Both the position numbers and the translations under genes were made by a program. Shown here piece by piece: positions 1 to 7,479 of a stretch of 64,000 bases of DNA; within the stretch, counting starts at the first letter, position 1, and each line of letters opens with the position of its first letter. Under the pieces are notes generated by a model. The model searched no databases, was not told where the DNA came from, and saw only the letters and a list, made by a program, of their open reading frames with translations. Source of the DNA: Kribbella kalugense (GTDB taxonomy: Bacteria; Actinomycetota; Actinomycetes; Propionibacteriales; Kribbellaceae); the NCBI RefSeq assembly GCF_004365875.1, contig NZ_SODF01000002.1:682001-746000 (forward strand), read 5' to 3'.

Positions 1-1
1 G

Positions 2-301
2 GCGCCGGCCGTCTCGATGGCCGAGCGACTCAAGCAGCTCGCATCGGTGCCCGCCAGCCAGATGCTCTCGATCAAGTCGCAAACGGTGGATCCGGACTCC
101 AAGGAAGCGACGCTCGTCTACACCTACGTGCCGGAGAACTCGCTGCGCTACGTGATCGTCCGGTGGGTGGCCAACGGCGCCGGCCTGTGCACGTTCGAGA
201 TCGCGGTCACCGGACTCCCCCAGGACCAGGACGCCCTGGAGGCCATCCTGGACCACGCGGCGCAGTCAGCCCTCCGCACCGACTCGCAAATCGGCTCCTA
301 G
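2..301 (+). CDS. C-terminal end of an unknown protein (5' truncated by window edge)
   Basis: The frame is open from the first bases of the window and ends at a TAG at 299-301, so this is the C-terminal part (about 99 residues) of a longer gene; an internal ATG at 17 could be mistaken for a start. The visible part has alternating charged and hydrophobic stretches, no clear membrane helix, and a region around residues 30-60 that looks like beta strands ending in a central Cys. I do not recognise the family. Its stop overlaps by 36 bases the stop of the leftward ArsR gene, so the two genes are convergent. Confidence 0.6.
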   Translation, partial: APAVSMAERLKQLASVPASQMLSIKSQTVDPDSKEATLVYTYVPENSLRYVIVRWVANGAGLCTFEIAVTGLPQDQDALEAILDHAAQSALRTDSQIGS

Positions 302-1033
302 CAGTCCGGCGAGGGCTTCGTGGCCTGCAGGAGTTAGGTCGACAGCTCGTTGGTTGGGGCGGCGGTGGAGCCAGTTATTGACCAGCAGGCTGTCGACGAC
401 GGATGCGCCTAGTTGGCCCGACAGGTGGTGGCGTTGCTCGCTCCAGTCGACGCAAAACCTCAGGAGCTGGCGGCGGGACGGCTGGTCGGCCAGGTCGACG
501 CCCAGCTCGGCGAAGACCTCAGATGCCTTGGAACCAAGGGCATACGGGCCATCCGGGAGCTGCTTGGCCAGTGGGTCGTCCGGACGGCGGTCCGCGCCGA
601 CACCGCCGTCGGTGCGCCTCAGGGCATCCCGGCGTACCAGACCGTCCAGCAGGGCCACGCCGAGGCGGCCGGCCAGGTGGTCGTAGCAGGTGCGAGCCTC
701 GCGGAGTGCTGCGGCGCGGGTGCTTTGGCGGAGCGACTTGATCGGCTGCGGTTTCGCGATGCGGGCCAACGCCTCTACTGCGGCGGCCACGTCCGGACCG
801 GACAGTTTGTAATACCTCTGACGACCGGAGCGCTCGACTGCAACCAGACCGCCGTCCAGCAGCTTGTGCAGGTGGCCACTGATCGTCTGTGGTGACACAG
901 CGGCCTCCGAAGCCAGCAAGGAGGCGGGCAGCGCGCGGCCATCGGCCAGCGCCATCAGGACCTTCGCCCGCGCGGGCTCGGCCATCAGGCCGGCGGCGCG
1001 AGCCACATCGGCATCTCCACCCATGCCATCCAT
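266..1033 (-). CDS. ArsR-type (winged-helix) transcriptional regulator
   Basis: 255 residues from the ATG at 1033. The N-terminal 90 residues form an ArsR-like winged helix: a helix of the type 'AEPARAKVLMAL', then a recognition region 'VSPQTISGHLHKLLDGGLV' and a wing 'RSGRQRYYKL'. No pair of metal-binding cysteines follows the recognition helix, so it is probably not a classical metal sensor. The C-terminal 150 residues are an extra domain seen in actinobacterial members of this group. An open frame continues upstream but runs into the divergent exporter, so the ATG at 1033 is preferred. It is probably the regulator of the divergent MFS gene, which starts 48 bases away, and an inverted repeat lies between them. 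Ligand unknown. Confidence 0.82.
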   Translation of the reverse strand: MDGMGGDADVARAAGLMAEPARAKVLMALADGRALPASLLASEAAVSPQTISGHLHKLLDGGLVAVERSGRQRYYKLSGPDVAAAVEALARIAKPQPIKSLRQSTRAAALREARTCYDHLAGRLGVALLDGLVRRDALRRTDGGVGADRRPDDPLAKQLPDGPYALGSKASEVFAELGVDLADQPSRRQLLRFCVDWSEQRHHLSGQLGASVVDSLLVNNWLHRRPNQRAVDLTPAGHEALAGLLGADLRVGAEG

Positions 1034-1048
1034 CTTCACACCGCCATA

Positions 1049-1066
1049 CTTCGGCACAACCCGAAG
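1049..1066. promoter_or_regulatory. Inverted repeat, candidate ArsR operator
   Basis: CTTCGG and CCGAAG form a perfect 6-base inverted repeat with a 6-base spacer in the 48-base gap between the divergent ArsR and MFS genes. A site here could control both promoters. The symmetry is visible; the binding protein is inferred from position. Confidence 0.4.
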
Positions 1067-1081
1067 CGTTTCGGTGGCAGC

Positions 1082-2233
1082 TTGGACAGCATGTTGCTCG
1101 CCTTGCTGTGCGTCGGAATCTTCCTGGTCCAGCTGGACGTCACCGTGGTCAACGTGGCGCTGCCGACGATCCGGACCGGTCTTGAGACCAGCGCATCCGG
1201 GCAGCAGTGGGTCGTGAGCGGGTACATGATCGCGCTGGCCGGGCTCCTGCTCGTCTGTGGGGTGCTGGGCGACCGGATCGGCCACCGACGGGTCGTGCTC
1301 ACCGGGCTGACCGTTTTCGGCTGCGCGTCCCTGGTGTGCGGCATTGCGCCGAATATCGAGCTCCTGATCGCAGCGCGAGTACTCCAGGGCGTCGGCGCCG
1401 CACTGCTTTTGCCAGGCACCTTGGCTGTCATCACCGATCAGTACGTCGACAAGGCCGAAAGAGCCCGCGCTGTTGGGATCTGGGCCGGTGCGGGTGCACT
1501 GGCATTGGTTGCCGGGCCAATCCTCGGCGGCGTACTGGTCAGCGGATTCGGCTGGCGTGCGGTGTTCCTGATCAACCTGCCGATCATCGCGTTAGTCCTG
1601 CCGATGGCGTGGCGGATGGTGCCACAGCACCGGACCGCTCGCCGCGAGACCCACATCCGGCTGCGCATCGGCGCAGCGTTCGTCGGCGCCAACGTGGTCT
1701 CCGGCCTGATGAATCTGGTTGGTCTAGGCACGCTGCTCGCCCTGACCCTTTATTTACAAGAGCATCTGGACCAATCCGCGCTGCGCGCCGGCCTGGAGCT
1801 GCTGCCTGTTCTGCTGCCGCTAGCCGTGCTCGGCCCTGTCTCGGGCCGCATCACGGCTCGGTACGGCTCCCGGCTCCCCATGTCGTTCGGCCTTGCTCTC
1901 GGGGCTATCGGCTCGTTCTGCCTGCTAGCCGTCCGCCCCGACAGCCGGTACGCCGCGGTCATCCCGGTGGAGCTCTGCCTGGGTATCGGCATGGGGTTGC
2001 TGACCGCCGCCGTGGTCCACGCGGCGATCGCAGCCCTGCCACCGGACCGCGCCGGCCTGGCCAGTGGAGTCAACAACACCGCCCGGCAGGCTGTCGGCGC
2101 TGCGGGCGTAGCACTCTACAGTGCGGTTCTAAGCCACTCCGCGACCTTCACGACGGGCCTCCATACCCTCGCCTGGACAGGCGGTGCACTGTGGGTGCTA
2201 GGCCTCGGCATCACCTGGCTGACAGTGGATTAG
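1082..2233 (+). CDS. MFS exporter of the DHA2 type, internally shortened
   Basis: 383 residues from a TTG at 1082 (an ATG at 1091 is the alternative). The N-terminal half has clear DHA2 drug:H+ antiporter features: 'LDVTVVNVALPTI' in helix 1, a motif A version 'GDRIGHRRV', 'RVLQGVGAALLLPGTLA' in helix 4 and the motif C region 'GPILGGVL' in helix 5. DHA2 proteins normally have 14 helices and about 460-500 residues. Here the loop after helix 6 (about residue 180) runs straight into the segment that normally precedes helix 9, so the central two helices and their linkers appear to be missing. Probably exports a small toxic compound and is controlled by the divergent ArsR protein. Substrate unknown. 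Confidence 0.8.
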   Translation: MDSMLLALLCVGIFLVQLDVTVVNVALPTIRTGLETSASGQQWVVSGYMIALAGLLLVCGVLGDRIGHRRVVLTGLTVFGCASLVCGIAPNIELLIAARVLQGVGAALLLPGTLAVITDQYVDKAERARAVGIWAGAGALALVAGPILGGVLVSGFGWRAVFLINLPIIALVLPMAWRMVPQHRTARRETHIRLRIGAAFVGANVVSGLMNLVGLGTLLALTLYLQEHLDQSALRAGLELLPVLLPLAVLGPVSGRITARYGSRLPMSFGLALGAIGSFCLLAVRPDSRYAAVIPVELCLGIGMGLLTAAVVHAAIAALPPDRAGLASGVNNTARQAVGAAGVALYSAVLSHSATFTTGLHTLAWTGGALWVLGLGITWLTVD

Positions 2234-2364
2234 TCAGTCAGTCGGCCAGATGGTGCGGAAGATCGTCGAGCGCCACCGGTAGAACCTGCGACGAGCGGAC
2301 TGCATCAGCGCCGGCGACGGCCGGAGCCGTTCCGTCGGAAAACGCATGGGGGACTTCCTCAGCG

Positions 2365-3909
2365 CTAGTACTTCACCGAATCGGCGATCTCGGCAGCCCG
2401 GGCGGCATCTGGCGCGATCACCTGGACGAGCAGCGAGCCGCCGGTCCCCCGATCGACGACTCGTTCGTACAGGACCATATCGCCACCGGCGCACCCGCTC
2501 GAAAGCCGGTCCGTGGTCGGCCGGTCGTTGAACGTGCCCTGGCTGACCGTCTCTGGCTTGCACCCGAGCGCGGTGTTGTCGGGAAGGGCCAGCTTCGACC
2601 CGGCGAGGCCGAGGAACACGCCCGGCGCGGTCGCGGACAAGTCGGTATCCCGGCTGACCCGGAACGCGGGCGTTCGTGACGTGCTCCCTGGTGCCAGCCA
2701 GTCCGTCTGGGCCACCGACTTCGCCCACTCGCGCGGAACCGTCACCTTGAACTGCCCCTGCGAGACCTCTATCGCCTTGCCTCTGGACTGGTACCACTGC
2801 CCGGCGTACCCGGCGCCGCCGCCGACCAGCAGCGCCAACAGGGCGGCGACGACCCACCGCCCGCGCTTCCGCTTCCGCTTGGGTGTTGGGACAGGCTGTG
2901 GCTCGACCTTCTCGGTGGTCTCTTCTGGTACGGCGGGCGCGTCGACGGCGACGGTCTCCGCCGCCGCGTCCTCGGTCACCGACGGCTCGGCAAGCTTCAC
3001 GATCGTCGGTTGGTTCTCGTCGCTGAGCGCGGTCTTGCCGTCGAGATCGCCGGCGACCTGAATCGTCTCCCGGATCGACAGCGGGAAGTCGTGTGTCGTC
3101 TCGTCGAGCCCACCCACGAGTGCCCGGGTGAACGACTGGACGTCCGGCCAGCGATTCTCCCGGTCCGGCTCCAGCGCCCGGACGATCGCGGCGTCGACCT
3201 GCTCCGGCAGCTCGAACCCGAGCGAGCTCGGCGGCGGCGCCACCTTGACTCGGCTGGCCGCGCCCAATCCGTCGACCTGATGCGGTGAGCGCCCGGTCAA
3301 AGCGGCGTACGCGACCGCGCCGAGTGAGTACTGGTCGGCACGCTGGTCCAGCCGCTCACCCAGCGCCTGCTCGGGAGCGACGTACGACGGGGTGCCGCCG
3401 GGCATCGTGATCCGGGACACCTCGTCGAGCGACTTGCCCAGACCGAGGTCGGACAGGACGGCCCGCTCACCGTCGTCCGTACTGCGGAACAGAACGTTGG
3501 CCGGTTTCACGTCCCGGTGCAGCAGGCCGCGCCGGTGCAGGGCCTGCAGGCCGCGACCGACCTGGACCACCACGTCGACGGCCTCGGCCAGGGCCAGTGG
3601 CTTCTGCTTCAGCCGGTCGGCCAGCGTGCCGCGGTCGGCGTAGGTGAGCACCAGGAACGGCCGGCCGTCCTCGAGTTCGCCGACGTCGTGCACCTGGACG
3701 ACGTGCTCGGACTCGACGCGGCGCAGGAACCGGCCCTCCTCGAGAAACCGGTGCCGGACCGAGTCGTCGTGCCCCCAGTTGTCGGCGAGCACCTTGATCG
3801 CGACCTCGGCATCCAGTTGCTCATCGTGAGCAAGCCATACCGTAGCGAAACCGCCCGAGCCCAGGCGTCGGCGCACGACGTAACGTCCGAGTCTGGTTGG
3901 GACCCCCAT
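2365..3909 (-). CDS. Membrane Ser/Thr protein kinase with extracytoplasmic sensor domain
   Basis: 514 residues from the ATG at 3909; an ATG at 3918 is equally possible, and neither has a strong ribosome site. Residues 8-265 are a Hanks-type kinase domain: Gly-rich loop 'GSGGFATV' (17-24), Lys39, catalytic loop 'HRDVKPANVLF' (Asp133), 'SDLG' in place of DFG (Asp154), and an APE motif near 178-180. An acidic linker leads to a basic stop-transfer stretch and one membrane helix at about 352-370, followed by about 140 exported residues with two cysteines that could pair. It has no PASTA repeats. The gene is divergent from an ECF sigma factor 61 bases away, so the kinase may signal to it; that link is inferred. 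Confidence 0.88.
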   Translation of the reverse strand: MGVPTRLGRYVVRRRLGSGGFATVWLAHDEQLDAEVAIKVLADNWGHDDSVRHRFLEEGRFLRRVESEHVVQVHDVGELEDGRPFLVLTYADRGTLADRLKQKPLALAEAVDVVVQVGRGLQALHRRGLLHRDVKPANVLFRSTDDGERAVLSDLGLGKSLDEVSRITMPGGTPSYVAPEQALGERLDQRADQYSLGAVAYAALTGRSPHQVDGLGAASRVKVAPPPSSLGFELPEQVDAAIVRALEPDRENRWPDVQSFTRALVGGLDETTHDFPLSIRETIQVAGDLDGKTALSDENQPTIVKLAEPSVTEDAAAETVAVDAPAVPEETTEKVEPQPVPTPKRKRKRGRWVVAALLALLVGGGAGYAGQWYQSRGKAIEVSQGQFKVTVPREWAKSVAQTDWLAPGSTSRTPAFRVSRDTDLSATAPGVFLGLAGSKLALPDNTALGCKPETVSQGTFNDRPTTDRLSSGCAGGDMVLYERVVDRGTGGSLLVQVIAPDAARAAEIADSVKY

Positions 3910-3970
3910 ACAAGGCATTATGGAGTACCGGAGTGTCCCGTGCCGGGGCCGATCGACAGCAAAGGCGCAG

Positions 3971-4531
3971 ATGAGCGAGAGCACCAGCCCGACCGACGAC
4001 CTCGGAGTCTTGGCCGAGCGCGCCCAGGCGGGCGACAAACACGCGATGGACGACCTGCTGCGGCAGGTTTATCCGCGTGTCCTGCGGATCTGCCGCAGCG
4101 TGCTCCCGTACTCCGCAGACGCCGAGGACGCGGCCCAGGAAGCACTACTGAACGTCGCCACCAAGATCGGCTCGTACTCCGGCCGCAGCAGCTTCTCCAC
4201 CTGGGTCCACTCGGTCGCGGCCAACTCGGCCAGGTCGACGTACCGCAAGCTGAAGCGCACCGCCCAGGCCGCGCACAACCCGGAGACGATGGAGAAGCCG
4301 GACCCCCGGACCACCAGCGTGATCGCCGGCACCCGCCTGGACCTGCTCGAAGCCCTGGAGACCCTGGAGCGCGACCGTCCCCAGATGGTCACCCCGCTGG
4401 TACTGCGCGATGTCTACGGCCTCTCGTACGAGGAGATCGCCGCCGTCGTCGGCGCTCCCCTCGGCACGGTGAAATCCCGCATCCACGACGCCCGCGAGGT
4501 AGTCCGCCCCCTCCTCCGCCCCAAAGACTGA
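3971..4531 (+). CDS. ECF-family RNA polymerase sigma factor
   Basis: 186 residues from the ATG at 3971. Region 2 (about residues 12-85) contains the core-binding and -10 recognition helices, with 'DAEDAAQEALLNVATKI' and 'FSTWVHSVAANSAR'. Region 4 (about 125-180) carries the helix-turn-helix 'LSYEEIAAVVGAPLGTVKSR'. This is a normal two-domain ECF length. No zinc-type anti-sigma gene follows; instead the divergent neighbour is a membrane Ser/Thr kinase, an arrangement known for ECF groups controlled by kinases. Longer in-frame extensions reach back into the kinase gene and are unlikely to be used. Confidence 0.9.
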   Translation: MSESTSPTDDLGVLAERAQAGDKHAMDDLLRQVYPRVLRICRSVLPYSADAEDAAQEALLNVATKIGSYSGRSSFSTWVHSVAANSARSTYRKLKRTAQAAHNPETMEKPDPRTTSVIAGTRLDLLEALETLERDRPQMVTPLVLRDVYGLSYEEIAAVVGAPLGTVKSRIHDAREVVRPLLRPKD

Positions 4532-4571
4532 CGACTGATCACTGACCTCGCACGGGCATACCCTCCGGGTT

Positions 4572-5810
4572 ATGTCCGCCCGGGGGTTATTGCACAACGG
4601 TGACTATCTCAAGCTGCTGACCGGCCAAACGATCAGCAGCATCGGCTCGGCCATGAGCTCGTTCGTCTTCGTGCTGCTCGGCCTGGCCATCACCGGCTCC
4701 CCGGTGCAGGCCGGCCTGATCGGTACGGCGGGAGCTCTCGGGCAGACCCTGATGTCGCTGCCCGGCGGCGCGCTGGCCGATCGGTGGAACCGGCGCCGGA
4801 TCATGATCGGCTACAGCCTGTTCGGGACCCTGCTGTACGGCTCGGTCGCGGTGGCCGGCTGGCTCGACGTACTGACGCTGCCGCATCTGATCGCCGTCAG
4901 TCTGCTGAGCGGCGCGGGCTACGTCCTGTTCGTCCCGGCCGAGGCCGGTGCGCTGCGGCAGATCGTCGACCCCGACGACATCTCGACCGCCCTCGCCGCC
5001 AGCCACGGCCGGCAGAACCTGGCCGCTCTGATCGGGGCTCCACTCGGCGGTCTGCTCTACTCGATCGGCCGCGTCATCCCGGTCGCCATCGACACGATCT
5101 CGTACCTGGTGATGACGATCATGCTGACGACGATCCGGCACCCGCTGCCTGCCGCCAAGCCCGACGGCGACAAGCACGAGCCGATGCTGAAGGCGATCCG
5201 CTCCGGGCTGACCTGGATGTTCCGGCAGCCCGCGCTGCGGACGATCGCCGTCGTCGCGACCATCCTCAACTTCGCCGCGAACGGCACATTCATCGTCCTG
5301 ATCCTGAGCATGCAGCAGCGCGGCGTACCGACGCCCGTGATCGGGTTGCTGGAGACAGGGCTGGGTGTGGGTGGCCTGCTGGGCGCGATCGCCGCACCAA
5401 AGCTGCTGTCGAAGTTCAGCACCGGCAAGATCACGATCGCCTCCGGCTGGATCACCACTATCACCTTCGGCGCGACCGCGTTCACCACCCACGCGGCCGT
5501 GCTGATCGTGCTGCCGGCGCTCGCGATCTTCCTGCTGCCCGCGCTGAACTCCGGCCTGTTCGGCTATCAGATGCTGATCACCCCGGACAACCTGCAAGGA
5601 CGTGCGCAGAGCGCGGTCATGTTCCTGGCCAGCAGCACCAATCCGCTCGCACCGTTCCTCGGCGGCCTGCTGCTCGAAGGGTTCGGCTCGCGGTCGGCGC
5701 TGATGGTCTTCGGCGGGTTGCTCGTCATCGCCGCCGTACTGCTCACCCTCAGTCGTCCCATCCGCTCGATCCCGTTGCTGTCGGAGGTGTCAGCTACAAC
5801 GGCCACCTGA
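4572..5810 (+). CDS. MFS transporter (macrolide-efflux-like)
   Basis: 412 residues from the ATG at 4572. There are about twelve hydrophobic helices, motif A as '[15 protein letters not shown]' between helices 2 and 3, and a second half beginning near residue 215 after a charged cytoplasmic loop ('KPDGDKHEP'). The overall look is that of the MefA/TetV-like branch of MFS exporters, which expel hydrophobic compounds using the proton gradient. It follows the ECF sigma gene on the same strand with a 40-base gap and may be co-transcribed. No dedicated regulator is visible. Substrate unknown. Confidence 0.85.
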   Translation: MSARGLLHNGDYLKLLTGQTISSIGSAMSSFVFVLLGLAITGSPVQAGLIGTAGALGQTLMSLPGGALADRWNRRRIMIGYSLFGTLLYGSVAVAGWLDVLTLPHLIAVSLLSGAGYVLFVPAEAGALRQIVDPDDISTALAASHGRQNLAALIGAPLGGLLYSIGRVIPVAIDTISYLVMTIMLTTIRHPLPAAKPDGDKHEPMLKAIRSGLTWMFRQPALRTIAVVATILNFAANGTFIVLILSMQQRGVPTPVIGLLETGLGVGGLLGAIAAPKLLSKFSTGKITIASGWITTITFGATAFTTHAAVLIVLPALAIFLLPALNSGLFGYQMLITPDNLQGRAQSAVMFLASSTNPLAPFLGGLLLEGFGSRSALMVFGGLLVIAAVLLTLSRPIRSIPLLSEVSATTAT

Positions 5811-5851
5811 GAGGGCTCCCGTTCTGGGCGGGCGTGTGCTCAGATGGGTCC

Positions 5852-6856
5852 ATGAAGAAGCTCATCAACGAACCTGGTGATGTTGTGAGTGAGGCGCTGC
5901 AGGGGGTGGCGGCAGCGCACCCGGATCGGTTGCGGGTCGATCTGGAGAACCGGATCGTCTACCGCAAGGACGCGCCGAGACAGGGGAAGGTGGGGCTGAT
6001 CTCCGGCGGAGGGTCGGGGCACGAGCCGATGCACGGTGGGTTCGTCGGGCTCGGGATGCTGGACGCCGCGTGTGCGGGTGAGGTGTTTACGTCTCCGGTG
6101 CCGGACCAGATGATGGCCGCGACCAAGGCGGTCGACGCGGGTGCCGGCGTACTCCACATCGTGAAGAACTACACCGGCGACGTGATGAACTTCGAGATGG
6201 CCGCCGAGCTGGCCGCCGCCGACGCAGGCACCGAGGTGCTGTCGGTGGTGACGAACGACGACGTCGCCGTACAGGACAGCCTCTACACGGCCGGCCGCCG
6301 CGGGGTCGGCGTGACCGTACTGCTGGAGAAGATCGTCGGCGCGGCCGCCGAGGAGGGCCGCCCACTGCAAGAGGTCGCGGACCTCGCGAAGCGGGTGAAC
6401 GACAACGGTCGCAGCATGGGAATGGCACTCACGTCGTGCACAGTCCCGGCCGCGGGCAAGCCGACGTTCGAACTCGCCGAGAACGAGATGGAGGTCGGTA
6501 TCGGCATCCACGGCGAGCCCGGCCGGCAACGGTTGCCGCTGGCACCGGCCCGCGAGATCGCCTCGATGCTCCTTGACCCGGTCGTCTCCGATCTCCCTTA
6601 CCAGCAAGGCGATTCGGTGATTGCCTTCGTCAACGGCATGGGCGGTACGCCGCTGATCGAGCTCTACATCATGTACAACGAGGTGGCCAAGCTGCTCGAC
6701 CGGGCCGGTATCACCGTGGCCCGCTCACTGGTCGGCAACTACATCACCTCGCTCGAGATGGCCGGCTGCTCGATCACCCTCCTGAAAGTGGACGACGAAC
6801 TGGTACGCCTCTGGGACGCACCGGTGAACACCCCCGGCCTACGCTGGGGCGCGTGA
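5852..6856 (+). CDS. dhaK: Dihydroxyacetone kinase subunit K, substrate-binding
   Basis: 334 residues from the ATG at 5852. DhaK binds dihydroxyacetone covalently through a histidine as a hemiaminal while DhaL transfers phosphate to it. Visible features: the '[13 protein letters not shown]' turn (51-63), 'KNYTGD' with Asp110, and 'GIGIHGEPG' with His220 at the position of the substrate-binding histidine. The length matches the E. coli PTS-dependent subunit and there is no fused ATP-binding DhaL-like domain, so this is the phosphoprotein-dependent type. First gene of dhaK-dhaL-dhaM; it overlaps dhaL by 4 bases. No divergent DhaR- or DhaS-type regulator is present. Product: glycerone phosphate for glycolysis. 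Confidence 0.95.
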   Translation: MKKLINEPGDVVSEALQGVAAAHPDRLRVDLENRIVYRKDAPRQGKVGLISGGGSGHEPMHGGFVGLGMLDAACAGEVFTSPVPDQMMAATKAVDAGAGVLHIVKNYTGDVMNFEMAAELAAADAGTEVLSVVTNDDVAVQDSLYTAGRRGVGVTVLLEKIVGAAAEEGRPLQEVADLAKRVNDNGRSMGMALTSCTVPAAGKPTFELAENEMEVGIGIHGEPGRQRLPLAPAREIASMLLDPVVSDLPYQQGDSVIAFVNGMGGTPLIELYIMYNEVAKLLDRAGITVARSLVGNYITSLEMAGCSITLLKVDDELVRLWDAPVNTPGLRWGA

Positions 6857-7479
6857 GCATGGGAGTCGATTCCTTCGTCAACTGGCTGCGCGACGTTGCG
6901 GGTACGTTGCATGAGAATGCGGCGTACCTGACCGAGCTGGACTCGGCGATCGGGGACGCCGACCACGGCGCGAACATGGATCGCGGGTTCCAGGCGGTCG
7001 TCGCGGTGCTGGACGAGACGTCGTTCGACAGTGTCGACGAGCTGTTGAAGAAGGCCGGGATGACGCTGGTCAGCAAGGTCGGCGGGGCGAGCGGGCCGCT
7101 GTACGGGACGTTCTTCCTGCGATTCGGGACTGCGATGTCCGGCGTCGAGCTGACGCCGGAGACGATCGGGCGCGGGCTACACGCCGGGGTCGAGGGAGTG
7201 CTTGCCCGCGGCAAGGCGGAACTCGGCGACAAGACGATGTACGACGCCTGGGCGCCTGCACTCGAGGCGTACGACGCTGCTGTCGCGGGCGGATCCGATC
7301 TCGGCGCGGCGCTGACCGCGGCTGCGGAGGCGGCCGCGAAGGGCCGGGACGCGACGGTGCCGCTGGTAGCGCGCAAGGGCCGGGCGAGCTATCTCGGCGA
7401 GCGCAGTGCCGGTCATCAGGATCCTGGGGCGACGAGTACGACGCTGATCTTGGAGTCCGCGGCCCGCACTCTCTCATGA
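6853..7479 (+). CDS. dhaL: Dihydroxyacetone kinase subunit L, ADP-binding
   Basis: 208 residues from a GTG at 6853 that overlaps the dhaK stop as GTGA; an ATG at 6859 is an alternative. DhaL holds ADP permanently as a coenzyme, receives phosphate from phospho-DhaM and passes it to DhaK-bound dihydroxyacetone. The metal-binding motif '[10 protein letters not shown]' supplies Asp30, Asp35 and Asp37. The C-terminal '[12 protein letters not shown]...GHQDPGA' stretch is the conserved lid region of the family. Its stop overlaps the dhaM start as ATGA, so the three subunits are translationally coupled. Confidence 0.95.
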   Translation: MSMGVDSFVNWLRDVAGTLHENAAYLTELDSAIGDADHGANMDRGFQAVVAVLDETSFDSVDELLKKAGMTLVSKVGGASGPLYGTFFLRFGTAMSGVELTPETIGRGLHAGVEGVLARGKAELGDKTMYDAWAPALEAYDAAVAGGSDLGAALTAAAEAAAKGRDATVPLVARKGRASYLGERSAGHQDPGATSTTLILESAARTLS

